A DNA stretch of 46,229 nucleotides from Candidatus Moraniibacteriota bacterium (GCA_013334245.1 JAAXXZ010000010.1:1-46229); one strand, 5' to 3'. Positions 17,442 to 27,330 are shown, numbered from the stretch's first letter. Made by a program: numbers and translations. Notes: a model not told the origin generated them from the letters alone.

Positions 17442-19067
17442 TCAATTTCCAGAGTCCTCGACGGACTGTTTAGGAATGACGATCGTACGGAAATCCGTTC
17501 CGAATCCTGGATGAAGGTCTATGGTCGTCTCGTATGCGTCCGGTACGAAGCGCCGTAGGTTTTCGAAAATGCTCTGGTCCGGTCGCATCGCGATAATGAC
17601 GGCAGGGGAACTGATGACGGAATCCGGAGTGAGGAACTCAAGGTTCTCGATCTTCCCATGCGTGAGGAAGACGATCGGCTGCGCCGTTATCGGCAGACCA
17701 TTATCGATCATCTGCCCGCCTCCGTTCGGAACGACGTACTTATGGACCTCGGCGGGAAGGGAATTCAGGTAGGCCGCCATGTTCGTGGTGCGTTCGTCGA
17801 AGGCGTTATGCTGGTTCGGATTCTGCCGATAAAAGACGAAATATTTGACGATATTGAAGCCTGCCGATCCGACGAGGGCAAGAAAGAGGAAGGATGCGAA
17901 CGCCACTCTCGTCCCCCCCTTCGATTTCCCGAGACGACGGAACAGGAATACGAGCGGTATCGTCGCGAAGAGGAAGACGAACGGTTGGGTGCCGATCGCG
18001 CGGAGGGCATGAGGAAGTCCCTCTTCGGTGAGGAATTCCGGTGCGAGCATGGTGAAAAAACCGGCGAGAAGGAATGTGTGCGTGGCGAGTTCCGAGTCGA
18101 CCCGCCCGAAGCGGATGCGTTTTACGAGAATCCTGACGAACATGCCGATAGAAAACAGGAATCCCGCGAGGAACAGGGTTCCGACGATAGGATCGAGAAT
18201 CGGATAGGGCGGGTAATTGTGTCTCCAGTTCTGGTCGCCGACGAAATTATACTTGATGAGCGAGAGGCCGAGTGTCTTTCCGAACGTGCCCCAGAAGTTA
18301 CCCTTGTTTATTTCAGGGGACAGGATGGAGACGGCAGCCGACCGTGACGAGAAGATTTCCGGATGCTTCACGAAATCGTACAGCATCGGTGCGGCGGCCA
18401 GTCCGGCGAACAGGATGAAGACGAGGCCGTGTTTCCAGAATCGGCGAAGAAAGGACGTATAGGAGAGGAGGAGGAATGGAAAAAACAGGATGAGAATAAG
18501 CGGTGCGAGGCGATATGCGACATACGTATGGAGGCCGAGTCCGAAAAGAAATCCCGATGGGATGAACGGAAAAATCTTTCCGGTTCGGAGGCCGCGGAAG
18601 AAGAAATAGAAGGTGAAGGAAAGCAGGAACGGCACCATGATCGCCCGAAAGCCGATCCGTGAGAAATTTATCGCCCAAAAGGACGTAGCGACAAGAAACG
18701 AGGCCGCTATGGCGGCATATCTGCTGCGGAAGACTTCCCAGGCGAGCAGTCCGGTGCCGAGAACGGCGAGCGCGCCGAAAACCTCGGACCAAAGCTTGAG
18801 CGCCGGGACGTTGTTGCCGAACGCTTTGACGGCGAATGCCTGCAGATTGATGAACAGTCCTTCCCGTCCGTAATTGTTCGGGTAGAAGAGCCGATAGTTT
18901 CCGGATTCGTTCGCCTGGATCGCATCGACCCCGTTCATCGCTTCGTCGGGATAGAGTCCGGAGGGAACGGATGTGATGTCGTAATTCCTGATCGCGAACC
19001 CGGCGACGGTGATGAGGATGAGTGCGCACCAGAAGACGACCCGCGGACGAAGGAGGATGCTCCTCAT
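17442..19067 (-). CDS. polytopic GT39-like glycosyltransferase
   Basis: Integral membrane protein of 541 residues with repeated hydrophobic helices. The first periplasmic-type loop has the acidic pair D41-E42 in SGLYPDEAMNGVDA, a hallmark of PMT/ArnT-like GT-C enzymes, and then YGREGLFINLQAFAVKAFG. It differs clearly from its downstream neighbour, so this is not a recent duplication. The role is probably transfer of polyprenyl-linked sugar onto surface molecules; acceptor and sugar are unknown. The ATG at 19067 sits about 24 bases after the predicted transcription start. Confidence 0.85.
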   Translation of the reverse strand: MRSILLRPRVVFWCALILITVAGFAIRNYDITSVPSGLYPDEAMNGVDAIQANESGNYRLFYPNNYGREGLFINLQAFAVKAFGNNVPALKLWSEVFGALAVLGTGLLAWEVFRSRYAAIAASFLVATSFWAINFSRIGFRAIMVPFLLSFTFYFFFRGLRTGKIFPFIPSGFLFGLGLHTYVAYRLAPLILILFFPFLLLSYTSFLRRFWKHGLVFILFAGLAAAPMLYDFVKHPEIFSSRSAAVSILSPEINKGNFWGTFGKTLGLSLIKYNFVGDQNWRHNYPPYPILDPIVGTLFLAGFLFSIGMFVRILVKRIRFGRVDSELATHTFLLAGFFTMLAPEFLTEEGLPHALRAIGTQPFVFLFATIPLVFLFRRLGKSKGGTRVAFASFLFLALVGSAGFNIVKYFVFYRQNPNQHNAFDERTTNMAAYLNSLPAEVHKYVVPNGGGQMIDNGLPITAQPIVFLTHGKIENLEFLTPDSVISSPAVIIAMRPDQSIFENLRRFVPDAYETTIDLHPGFGTDFRTIVIPKQSVEDSGN

Positions 19068-19097
19068 ATGTTTTTATTTCCTGTTCAATGTGATAGG

Positions 19098-19103
19098 ATT
19101 ATA
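19098..19103 (-). promoter_or_regulatory. extended -10 promoter for the GT39 pair
   Basis: On the minus strand TGC-TATAAT reads through 19103-19098, a perfect -10 with the extended TGn. No good -35 was found at 16-18 bases. Transcription should start near 19091. Confidence 0.6.
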
Positions 19104-19167
19104 GCATAAAACAAGAAACGGTGGGCGATGAATCGTCCCCGTTTCCCGTATCTTCGCGGCCGTACAT

Positions 19168-22100
19168 ATGTCGGATAAAAATAAAACAGGGGAAGGAAAC
19201 GGAAAGCGTGGAAAAAGGGGCGGGCCTTTTGGCGACGGTGTTGATAGCGTTCCGAACAAGGATTTCCGAAAGAAACGGCAGTTGCCCGGTTCGGATCGCG
19301 AGGATTCCTTCGTCCCGATCGATCCCGAGTCTGCGTCGGACATCTCTGACGCGGAGTCGGAAGTCAGGCGACTTTCGGAAAAAATGGGAACAGGATTCCT
19401 TTCGGAAGAAGCGAAGGTGGATTTTCTGTCAGGGGTCGGAGAGCTTCGTAGTGTCGAATCTTTCATTCATAACGTGCAGGAAGACATCAGGATCGCAAAG
19501 AAAAAGGGTGTTGTGAATCCGGGTCTGGTAACGAAGCTTGAAGCGCTCAAACGGGAAAAGCAAACGCTCGTCGAAAGCATGAAGGAAAAGGAGCAGGCCC
19601 TTCGATCGACTCTGGAACAGGCTCTTTCCGGCGTTCGGTCGGAGTTGGAGCGCTTGAAAGGACTCCCGGATTCCGAATCCGATCCGAAGTACGCCAAGTG
19701 TCTCGCGGATCGAAGCGGGATCGAAAACGCCATCGGGGCCCTTGATGATTTTATCGAGGGAAGCGGACGGCGGAGGGGCGGTGTGAAACTGAGGCTGCGA
19801 AAGGCGACAGCTCTCGATGAATCAACGGACCGGAAAGCTCCCGATGCTTCCGATCCGCACGGTATCGAATCGGCACCGGAAACCATGCCAGCTTTGGAAG
19901 CCGAACCTGTTTCGACGGTTGCGTCGGCTCCGGAAGGAATCCCGGTTCCTGATAAACAGGCCGACAAGAAGGAGAATGCGATGGATCGTTCATTGCTTGA
20001 GACGTCGATCCGTTCGATCGAGTCAAGGCTCCAAGACCTTGGAAAGGAAAGACTCGAAGCGGAGGAGTCGCTCAGACGCGTAAGCGCGTACCCGGCGCAC
20101 ATGAAGGGATTGAAGGATTCGCTCGGATTTTTTCTGAAATCGAACGAGGAGATACTCGGAAAGCTTCGTGCCGAGGAAGTGGTATTTCAGGAGAGACTAA
20201 GGGTTCTCGATGAAGGGATCTCACGGGAAGGAGAGGCTCTCTTGAAGCTCCGGTCACAGCTGGAAGCCATGGACGCGTCGGTTATTCCCGCAGCCGAGCC
20301 GGTGATGCGAACGCCTGTGGTATCGACGAATGAAGCGGCTCCTGTCGCCAGGACGGATGTTCCGAGAGGAACGGCGGAGAAAGAAAGCGAGGGTGTCACG
20401 GCCGATGTGTCGGCGGACGTTTCCCTTCGGTTTTATGAACAATTCAAGATAAACAAATCCGATCTGCTGTTGCTTGAGGGCTTTTCCGATCTCAAAGAGG
20501 AACAACAACTGTTCGTTTTCGAGAATCTGCGACAGATAGCCGTCGGACGGATCGGTGAGGAGTCGGAATCGGTCGTTCGCGAACAGGAAGCCGCGACGAA
20601 GGCTCGTGTGAGCGAGACATTGGGCGGTGGGAAAATCGGGAAAGTCGGAGAGGGTCTTTTCGGAGGGCTGTGGAATTACGCGAGTAGGAACTACCGTGAG
20701 GCGAAATCCGAAAAAACAAGTGCCGAACACGTCATGACGGGCGGGATGGATGTGCATGGAGACGTTCTCAGACAGCTTGTCGAAGGGGTGAAGGAGCAGG
20801 ATCTGCAGGTCGTCGATCGCGATGGTGTCTTGGAGGTGCAGTTCCTGCAAGCGGGGCTCGAAGGGCTTTCACCGGAAGCGGATGGGAGTATCGGAACATT
20901 CAACGAAGTCGCGAACCGGTTCGCCCGTATCCCCGGCGAATGGGCGCTGACATCGGTCTCAAAAAAACAACATGCCGAGTACCGGCAGGCGAAGAAGGAA
21001 TATGACGAGGCACTCGCCGAGGTTCGGAACGAGCTTGCGGGTTCCGGCAATCCGGAACATATGGCACTTCTTCTCGATGCCGAGGGGAAGGTTTCGATGT
21101 CGAGGTTCCTGCAGACGAACCCGGACGTGGAACAATATCTGGGGTCGATACGAAACCGCTCCGTCATACTCGAGGCCGTGAAACGGACGGCTACCGTCGA
21201 AAACGGACTCTCGTTCGCGCTCGGTTTCGCGCGCAGATCGCTTCTGACGGGAGCTCTCGTGTCCGGTGCGGTCGCGAGCGCCCCGGTTACGGCGGCGACC
21301 GGAGCCTTATGGGCCGCGACGGCCGCATTGAGCGGATTCCGTTCCGCTAAGCGTGAAAAGGAAGACCTGAAAAAAATGGACCAGAGCGCCCTTCGGGGTG
21401 AGCGGGACGGGAAAAAGGGAGCGCGAAACGTGGTCAGCGCCGAAATCCTTTCAGGGAAACTCCGTTCCTTGACGCAGAAAGTCGAGATGTTGGCGTCGGA
21501 TGGTGTGACTTCCGGAGTCGTGCCGGTAGAAGAATTGAAGCGTCTGCAGGCACGTATCGGCTACACGAAGCGGAAGGCGGAAGAAGGACTGATCGATTTC
21601 AGCTCCGAAGGTCGTGATGAGAACGGTGAGATCATCGGCAGGATTGCCGCTACGAATCTTGCGGCAAAATATGAATTCATTAAGGAAGTATCGATCGCGG
21701 AGGGCGTCATCGCGACATATTTGAAACAAAGCGGGCCGATGGGCGGATCCCCAGACGTTCAAGAATCGGCCTCTTTGGCGGAAGTTGCGGGTCCGGGTCG
21801 GGAACCCAACTTCGAAACCGATTATGACAGACTCGCTGAAAGGCTTACCGGATATCTTGACGTCCGGGAGCGGCGGATAGATCGTGAGCGGGCGGCGCAG
21901 GTCGCAAGAAAAGCCGTTTTAGGCGTGTCGATTTCCAGCGGTTTCGTTATCGGCGGTTCGGCATTAAGAAGCTTCCTGGATGGATCTGCCGAGCCCGGGC
22001 TTGGGGAAGCGATCGAGATGGGAAAGGCGTGGATGAAAAAAGTCTTCGGGAGTGTCGATGACTATCATCGTATCGGAGTCAGCGGAGACAAGGCGAACGT

Positions 22101-23430
22101 TCCCGGAGCGGGACACGCCGTGGCGGATGCCACTGCGGTCCGCGGGCCCGTAAGGGATATCGCGGAGCGCTCCGCGTCCGGACGCGTGAAGCCTTCAGAT
22201 GCCGGATCATTGAAGGACTTGATTCATGGCGAAGACGGGGGAGGTGGTAAAGACGCCGGAGAAATGGCGAAAGAAAGTCTTCCGTCTGCGGAATCGTCTG
22301 GCCCGAAAAGGGGTGTGACGGTTCCGGGACAGGAGGCCGTGAAGTCCGTGGTAGCCGATCAGGCGGACGGAAAAGGCGCGAAGATCGTAGAGACCGCTAG
22401 CGGCTCGTTCGAAGTGAAGGCGGAAACCGGCGACAGCGTGACTACCCTTGCCCGTCGGGCGCTTTCCGGATATTCCGGCAGCAAGGGGCTTACTCCGGAA
22501 CAAAGGATATATATCGAAAGTTATCTTGAGAAAAAAATCGGAAATCCGGAGGTGATACAGGTCGGTTCAAGGATGGAATTTTCGAGGGAAATGCTGGATG
22601 AGGCTATCGGGAAAGCGAGGAAACTGAATGCCGCCCAGCTGGAGAATCTGCACCGATATGCGGAAGACGTGAATGAGTTCAAGACGGGAGCGGGTTCGGT
22701 TCATGTCGACGCCCCTACGAACAAGGTGCCCGCGCCTGCCGCTTCGACCGCGGATATTCCGAAAGGACCGCCGGCTTCCGCGGTGGAAGAAGCGACTTCT
22801 CGATCGCCGAAAGGACCTTCTGCTCCGGTTGCCGAGGATAATGTCCCATCTCCGAAGGTCGCTCCGACTGAGGGCGTAGATTCTTCCAGAGGGCGAATCC
22901 CGGCGGGAAAGATCGCCGATCCGGCGATGGAAACGAGGGTTCCCGTGGGTTCGTTCAGGGATATGATGCGCTCGGAGGAAGCGAAGAGTTACCTTGCGGA
23001 TCCGAGGCATGCGGAGCCCTTTTTGAGGGTCATGAAGAGCGTATCTGTGGGATTGTTCTCGAAAGAGGGGGTGCCGGGCGGGATAGACGAGAGGGCGATG
23101 CGGGAAATCGGTGACATGCCCTCGAAGGAAGTTTTCAAGAGTTGCTTCGTTTCGATCGCCGATTCGAGCCGTTCGGGCGCTGTTACGGCAGCCGAGTCGG
23201 AAAAACTGCGCCGTTTCGGTAAGTTCCTTCTCGCGGCGGGGAAATACGGCATCGCTCCGGAACTCGATTCCGGAAAGGGCGAGACGTTTCGGGCCTATAT
23301 GGAAAGGGTGTCGGTCGCGCTGGCCAAAAACGGAAAGTCGGCGTCGATACTGCTCGATTCCGGCCTGAAGGACGCGGAGCTTGACGAACGTGCGGCCGCT
23401 GCGGCCGCGGCGCTCAGATCCGGAGAGTGA
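19168..23430 (+). CDS. giant coiled-coil membrane protein with LysM-like domain, function unknown
   Basis: I do not recognise this 1420-residue protein. Visible parts in order are: a basic, disordered start; coiled-coil-prone segments (about 70-190 and 275-380) separated by a proline/alanine-rich linker; and a charged central region. Then come a hydrophobic helical pair at about 680-724, another likely transmembrane segment at about 914-936, and a disordered linker. A LysM-like domain covers about 1085-1171 (GDSVTTLARRAL ... NPEVIQVGSRMEFS). A second linker and an alpha-helical C-terminal domain (about 1260-1420) complete it. The LysM-like domain recurs in the convergent gene at 26590-27186. 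It leads a three-gene + strand run with a VirD4-like ATPase, which suggests a structural part of an envelope-spanning machine; that role is inference. Confidence 0.8.
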   Translation: MSDKNKTGEGNGKRGKRGGPFGDGVDSVPNKDFRKKRQLPGSDREDSFVPIDPESASDISDAESEVRRLSEKMGTGFLSEEAKVDFLSGVGELRSVESFIHNVQEDIRIAKKKGVVNPGLVTKLEALKREKQTLVESMKEKEQALRSTLEQALSGVRSELERLKGLPDSESDPKYAKCLADRSGIENAIGALDDFIEGSGRRRGGVKLRLRKATALDESTDRKAPDASDPHGIESAPETMPALEAEPVSTVASAPEGIPVPDKQADKKENAMDRSLLETSIRSIESRLQDLGKERLEAEESLRRVSAYPAHMKGLKDSLGFFLKSNEEILGKLRAEEVVFQERLRVLDEGISREGEALLKLRSQLEAMDASVIPAAEPVMRTPVVSTNEAAPVARTDVPRGTAEKESEGVTADVSADVSLRFYEQFKINKSDLLLLEGFSDLKEEQQLFVFENLRQIAVGRIGEESESVVREQEAATKARVSETLGGGKIGKVGEGLFGGLWNYASRNYREAKSEKTSAEHVMTGGMDVHGDVLRQLVEGVKEQDLQVVDRDGVLEVQFLQAGLEGLSPEADGSIGTFNEVANRFARIPGEWALTSVSKKQHAEYRQAKKEYDEALAEVRNELAGSGNPEHMALLLDAEGKVSMSRFLQTNPDVEQYLGSIRNRSVILEAVKRTATVENGLSFALGFARRSLLTGALVSGAVASAPVTAATGALWAATAALSGFRSAKREKEDLKKMDQSALRGERDGKKGARNVVSAEILSGKLRSLTQKVEMLASDGVTSGVVPVEELKRLQARIGYTKRKAEEGLIDFSSEGRDENGEIIGRIAATNLAAKYEFIKEVSIAEGVIATYLKQSGPMGGSPDVQESASLAEVAGPGREPNFETDYDRLAERLTGYLDVRERRIDRERAAQVARKAVLGVSISSGFVIGGSALRSFLDGSAEPGLGEAIEMGKAWMKKVFGSVDDYHRIGVSGDKANVPGAGHAVADATAVRGPVRDIAERSASGRVKPSDAGSLKDLIHGEDGGGGKDAGEMAKESLPSAESSGPKRGVTVPGQEAVKSVVADQADGKGAKIVETASGSFEVKAETGDSVTTLARRALSGYSGSKGLTPEQRIYIESYLEKKIGNPEVIQVGSRMEFSREMLDEAIGKARKLNAAQLENLHRYAEDVNEFKTGAGSVHVDAPTNKVPAPAASTADIPKGPPASAVEEATSRSPKGPSAPVAEDNVPSPKVAPTEGVDSSRGRIPAGKIADPAMETRVPVGSFRDMMRSEEAKSYLADPRHAEPFLRVMKSVSVGLFSKEGVPGGIDERAMREIGDMPSKEVFKSCFVSIADSSRSGAVTAAESEKLRRFGKFLLAAGKYGIAPELDSGKGETFRAYMERVSVALAKNGKSASILLDSGLKDAELDERAAAAAAALRSGE

Positions 23431-23470
23431 TTCGGGAAAGCATCTCATCATCAAACCGTAAGAAAACCAT

Positions 23471-23899
23471 ATGCCGCAGGACATGAATATTCCGGAGGGG
23501 AGGGCGTTCCCGGAAAACGACAGCCGAGAGGTCGGCCCACGGATAGTTGAACAGTCGGCGAGCGAACAGCCGGCCGAGCACGTCATCGAAACGTCGAAGG
23601 AGCGTGCGAGCGAAAAGTTCACCGAGATTCTTTCGAAGATTCCGAAGACAGCCTCGTCGACTCCGACCGTATCCGACGACAGGCAGGTCGAACTCGACGC
23701 GAAAACGGTGTACAATGAAACGGACGAAGAGACGCGTGTCACGATGCTTCTATCACTCGTCGAGACGAAAGGTCCGGTCTATGCGGTAAAGGTCGCGCAG
23801 CATCTGAACGACTATTACGTCCTTGACCGGATGCACGACGAGCTCGCTGGGCGCTTCTACGAGGCGCTCAAGGCGAAAGGGGTGCTCGGGGACGAGTAG
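23471..23899 (+). CDS. small unknown protein between the giant gene and the VirD4-like ATPase
   Basis: The 142-residue soluble protein has a disordered acidic N-terminal half. The compact helical C-terminal half (about 78-140) includes DEETRVTMLLSLVETKG, VAQHLNDYYVLDRMHDELA and FYEALKAKGVL. No known motif is recognised and there is no signal peptide or membrane helix. It starts 40 bases after the giant gene and ends 39 bases before the ATPase, so the three are probably one transcript. It may be a cytosolic adaptor of the ATPase, but that rests on position alone. Confidence 0.75.
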   Translation: MPQDMNIPEGRAFPENDSREVGPRIVEQSASEQPAEHVIETSKERASEKFTEILSKIPKTASSTPTVSDDRQVELDAKTVYNETDEETRVTMLLSLVETKGPVYAVKVAQHLNDYYVLDRMHDELAGRFYEALKAKGVLGDE

Positions 23900-23938
23900 G
23901 GATAGAGGCGATATTGAAACAGACGGAAAACAAACATT

Positions 23939-26482
23939 ATGGGCACCTCATTCGTTCTCAATCCTGATGTCGTTTTTTTACCGATTTCGCTCGTGTCGGG
24001 ATTGTTCGCGCTGATATCCGGCGGGCTGCTCGTGTCGCGCAGTTTTTTGCGGTTTCGCGCGCAGGTGAACCAGTCCATCTCCATGGATGTCGAACTGGTC
24101 CGTGTCACGAAGAAGATGGACCGTCCCGGGGAACAGAAACAGGCGGACGCGTGGAAGGAGGAAGTGCTCGTCATGGAGAAGCTTCTCGAGGCGATGGCGT
24201 CGTTCAGGCGTTCCTCGAATCCGATACGACATTTTTTCTACGAGGCGCCGACCATCGTCTTGGAGATATCGAACCCCGCGGGGAGCGAGGAGATCCTCTT
24301 CTATGTCTCCATGCCGAAGCGGTTCCGTGACGGGATCGAGAAGCAGATACACAGCTTTTTCCCGGATGCGGTCATAGAGAAGGCGTCCGATTACACGATA
24401 TTCACGCCGGGGAGCTCGACGGCCGTATCGATCCTCGACCTCAAGACGACGTTCGCGTTGCCGCTTCGGACGTACAAGATGATGGGAACCGACTCTCTCG
24501 ACGAGATCGCGACGGCGATGAGCAAGATGGATACGGAGGATGAGGGGGCGGTGATCCAGCTCGTGCTCGCGCCGGTCACGGGGAACGAATGGCGAAAGCA
24601 GGGAAAGGAGATTGCGCAACGTATGCAGCAGGGAAAGCAGCTGAAAGCGGCGATAGAAAGTCCGCTTTCCTCCCATTCGGCGTTCATCAAGAGCGTTGCC
24701 AAGGCGGTCGTGAAGGAGACGGCCTCTTCGACTACTTCGGGCCTCTCCTCGCCGTCCGATCCGAACAAACCGAGTCAGGAGGACAAGACCGTCTCGCTGA
24801 CGCCGGAGGAACAGGAGCTGGTGAAGGCGATCGAGAACAAGGCCGGCCTCCCGGCATTCCGGGTGAACATCCGCCTGCTGGCTTCCGCAAAGACCGAATC
24901 GCGCGCCGAGGAGATCCTCTCACATATGGAGAACGCGTGCACGCAGTTCGAGTATACCGGCGTGAATTCGCTCCGGGTGAAAAAGAGAAAAAAGAGCAGA
25001 CGCGCCGCCTTCGATTACATTTTCCGGAACTTCGACGCGGAGCATGCGATGCTCCTGTCCGCGGAAGAGGTCGCGACCATCTTTCATTTCCCGATTTCGG
25101 TCACGGAGACGCCGAAGATCAAATGGCTCAAGGCGGGGGCGGCGGCGCCTCCGATCAATATCCCGAAGGAGGGGCTTCCGCTCGGGTATAACGACTATCG
25201 CGGCATCCGGACGGATATCCGGCTTACCGATGACGATCGCCGCCGTCATTTGTACGTCGTCGGTCAGACGGGTACGGGAAAGTCCCATTTCATCGAAGGG
25301 CTCGCGAAGTGGGACGCGCGAGCGGGACACGGTTTCTGTTTCATCGATCCTCATGGAGACGCGATAGAAAATATCCTTGCGAGCATTCCGCGCGAGCGTG
25401 CGGACGACGTGATCGTGTTCGATCCGTCCGATATCGGTCGCCCGATCGGGCTCAACATGCTCGAATACGACCCGAAACACCCGGAGCAGAAGACCTTCGT
25501 CATCAACGAGATGATAGGCATCTTCGATCAACTGTACGATCTCAAGTCGACCGGCGGCCCGATGTTCGAACAGTACATGCGCAACGCGATGCTGCTTATC
25601 ATGGAGCATCCGGAGAGCGGATCGACCCTGATGGAGATTTCCCGCGTATTGGCCGACGAGGAATTCCGCCGCATGAAGCTGTCACACTGCGCGAACCCCA
25701 TCGTGAGGGATTTTTGGACGAAGGAGGCGGAAAAGGCCGGAGGGGACGCGGCGCTCGCGAACATGGTGCCGTATATCACCTCGAAACTCACGGCCTTCAT
25801 TTCCAACGATATCATGCGGCCCATCATCTCTCAGCAGGTGTCCGGCATAGATTTCCGCGGAATCATGGACGAGGGGAAGATCCTGCTCGTCAACCTCTCG
25901 AAAGGAAAGATCGGCGAGATCAATGCGAGGCTTCTTGGCATGGTGATCGTCGGGAAACTCCTGATGGCGGCGCTGTCGCGCGTGGATACCTCCGAAAGCG
26001 AGCGAAAAGACTTCTATCTCTACATGGACGAGTTCCAGAACGTGACGACGAATTCCATCGCGCAGATCCTTTCGGAAGCGCGGAAGTACCGGTTGGATCT
26101 CATCATCGTGCATCAGTTCATCGGCCAGCTGCAGGAAGAGATCTCCAAGGCCGTGTTCGGAAACGTGGGGTCGATGGTCGCGCTTAGGGTCGGTCCGGAA
26201 GACGCCGAGTTTCTCGAGAAGCAATTCGCCCCGGTTTTTTCCGCGAACGATCTCATGAATGTCGATAACCGGCAGGGATTCGCCAGGTTGCTCATCAACG
26301 GCGAACAGACGAAGCCGTTTAATATGAAAACGCTTCCGTCCGCCCCGGGTGATCGCGAAGTGGCGGAGGCCCTCAAGGAACTCTCGCGACTCCGGTACGG
26401 TCGCGACGCGGGAATCGTGAACCGGGAAATCCTTGAACGCGTGAATCAGTTCATGCGTGTCGCCCGCAGTTTCGGGGAGTGA
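23939..26482 (+). CDS. VirD4/TraG-like type IV secretion coupling ATPase
   Basis: The 847-residue protein has one N-terminal hydrophobic helix (about 10-30), a 380-residue region with a coiled-coil-prone stretch, and a RecA-like motor domain. Walker A is GQTGTGKS at about 442-449, followed by CFIDPHGD. Walker B is LYMDEFQN at about 694-701, followed by an SEARKYRLDLIIVHQF block that fits VirD4/TraG/TraD and HerA-type pumps. Such ATPases deliver DNA or protein to a membrane channel. No relaxase, VirB4 or pilin gene is visible here. It may therefore work in DNA uptake or export with its unknown neighbours, or with components encoded elsewhere. Confidence 0.85.
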   Translation: MGTSFVLNPDVVFLPISLVSGLFALISGGLLVSRSFLRFRAQVNQSISMDVELVRVTKKMDRPGEQKQADAWKEEVLVMEKLLEAMASFRRSSNPIRHFFYEAPTIVLEISNPAGSEEILFYVSMPKRFRDGIEKQIHSFFPDAVIEKASDYTIFTPGSSTAVSILDLKTTFALPLRTYKMMGTDSLDEIATAMSKMDTEDEGAVIQLVLAPVTGNEWRKQGKEIAQRMQQGKQLKAAIESPLSSHSAFIKSVAKAVVKETASSTTSGLSSPSDPNKPSQEDKTVSLTPEEQELVKAIENKAGLPAFRVNIRLLASAKTESRAEEILSHMENACTQFEYTGVNSLRVKKRKKSRRAAFDYIFRNFDAEHAMLLSAEEVATIFHFPISVTETPKIKWLKAGAAAPPINIPKEGLPLGYNDYRGIRTDIRLTDDDRRRHLYVVGQTGTGKSHFIEGLAKWDARAGHGFCFIDPHGDAIENILASIPRERADDVIVFDPSDIGRPIGLNMLEYDPKHPEQKTFVINEMIGIFDQLYDLKSTGGPMFEQYMRNAMLLIMEHPESGSTLMEISRVLADEEFRRMKLSHCANPIVRDFWTKEAEKAGGDAALANMVPYITSKLTAFISNDIMRPIISQQVSGIDFRGIMDEGKILLVNLSKGKIGEINARLLGMVIVGKLLMAALSRVDTSESERKDFYLYMDEFQNVTTNSIAQILSEARKYRLDLIIVHQFIGQLQEEISKAVFGNVGSMVALRVGPEDAEFLEKQFAPVFSANDLMNVDNRQGFARLLINGEQTKPFNMKTLPSAPGDREVAEALKELSRLRYGRDAGIVNREILERVNQFMRVARSFGE

Positions 26483-26516
26483 CTCGTGGCAGATCGGCCC
26501 GGTCCCGTAAGACATG

Positions 26517-26545
26517 AAGAAAGCCCCGCTTTGCGGGGCTTTCTT
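26517..26545. terminator. bidirectional terminator
   Basis: AAGAAAGCCCCGC (26517-26529), loop TTT, GCGGGGCTTTCTT (26533-26545). The symmetric stem has A and T runs at its base, so it works for the ATPase operon (+) and the convergent LysM-like gene (-). Confidence 0.88.
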
Positions 26546-26589
26546 CGGAAAAAAAGAACTTCTGGAATCCCGTTTCGGTATCCGCCGAC

Positions 26590-27186
26590 CTATTTCCGGA
26601 ACTCGGAAACGCGGACGGAATACTTCTTCAGGTTCTCAAGCTGTCGCTCGTTGAGATTCTTCGATGCGTCGATAGCCTCTTTCACGAGACTCTTCGAAAA
26701 TTCCACGTTGGTGCCGGTCTTCACGCCTCCCTGATGAGCCACCTTTTTCCGCAGATAATCCTCGATATAGATCCGATGTTCGGCCGTCAGCGACGAGTCC
26801 GCGTTCTTGTCGAGATAATCCGTCGCGGCGCGTCTGGCGAGATGCGTAAGTCCTTCTCCGCGATTCGCGACCTCGATGAACGACGTCTCTGTTTCTTTGC
26901 TGGTCTCGGCCGGTGCGGCTTCGGCCTGTTTCGTCTCGTCGGTCGACGTCTTCTCCGCTTCCTCGGACGTTACGGCACCCGTACCTTCCTTCGTGGTTTC
27001 GGATGACGCTATCTTTTTCAGACCCGCATCATCGGACGTGGCGCCTCGACCGGAATACGAATAGATCCCGAACGCGATCACCGCGACGATGAAGACGCTC
27101 GTGATGATGCGAAGATTCTCCTGAACCCATACCCGCACCTTCTGCGCCGTACCTTCCTCGTAACTCATATCTTTGTCTTCTTCCAT
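26590..27186 (-). CDS. single-pass membrane protein with LysM-like domain shared with the giant protein
   Basis: The 198-residue protein has a short cytosolic start, a transmembrane helix at about 27-45 (LRIITSVFIVAVIAFGIYSY), an acidic threonine/alanine-rich linker (50-105), and an extracytoplasmic domain at 107-197. The domain (GEGLTHLARRA ... LTAEHRIYIEDYLRKK ... GTNVEFSKSLVKEAI ... LNERQLENLKKYS) aligns along its whole length with residues 1085-1171 of the giant protein. The opening and the G-T-x-V-E-F stretch recall LysM, a glycan-binding fold. The ATG at 27186 was chosen because a Shine-Dalgarno-like AAGGAAGG precedes it; an in-frame extension to 27357 is unlike protein-coding sequence. 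Confidence 0.85.
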   Translation of the reverse strand: MEEDKDMSYEEGTAQKVRVWVQENLRIITSVFIVAVIAFGIYSYSGRGATSDDAGLKKIASSETTKEGTGAVTSEEAEKTSTDETKQAEAAPAETSKETETSFIEVANRGEGLTHLARRAATDYLDKNADSSLTAEHRIYIEDYLRKKVAHQGGVKTGTNVEFSKSLVKEAIDASKNLNERQLENLKKYSVRVSEFRK

Positions 27187-27301
27187 GTGATTCACCTTCC
27201 TTTCTAGTTTACTGATTGTGGAAAGGAACCGCTTGCGTTGAAGTTCGGTCCTCGATTCCGCCGTCGGCTTGCGCCGTGGCGGATCGACCCCCTGCGTTCC
27301 T

Positions 27302-27330
27302 ATGGTACGTTCGACGGGGGAGGTCGTCAA
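27302..27330 (-). promoter_or_regulatory. promoter of the LysM-like gene
   Basis: On the minus strand TTGACG (27330-27325), 17 bases, then TACCAT (27307-27302). A second -10-like TATAAT (27361-27356) lies upstream without a good -35. The leader from this promoter is about 110 bases. Confidence 0.6.
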
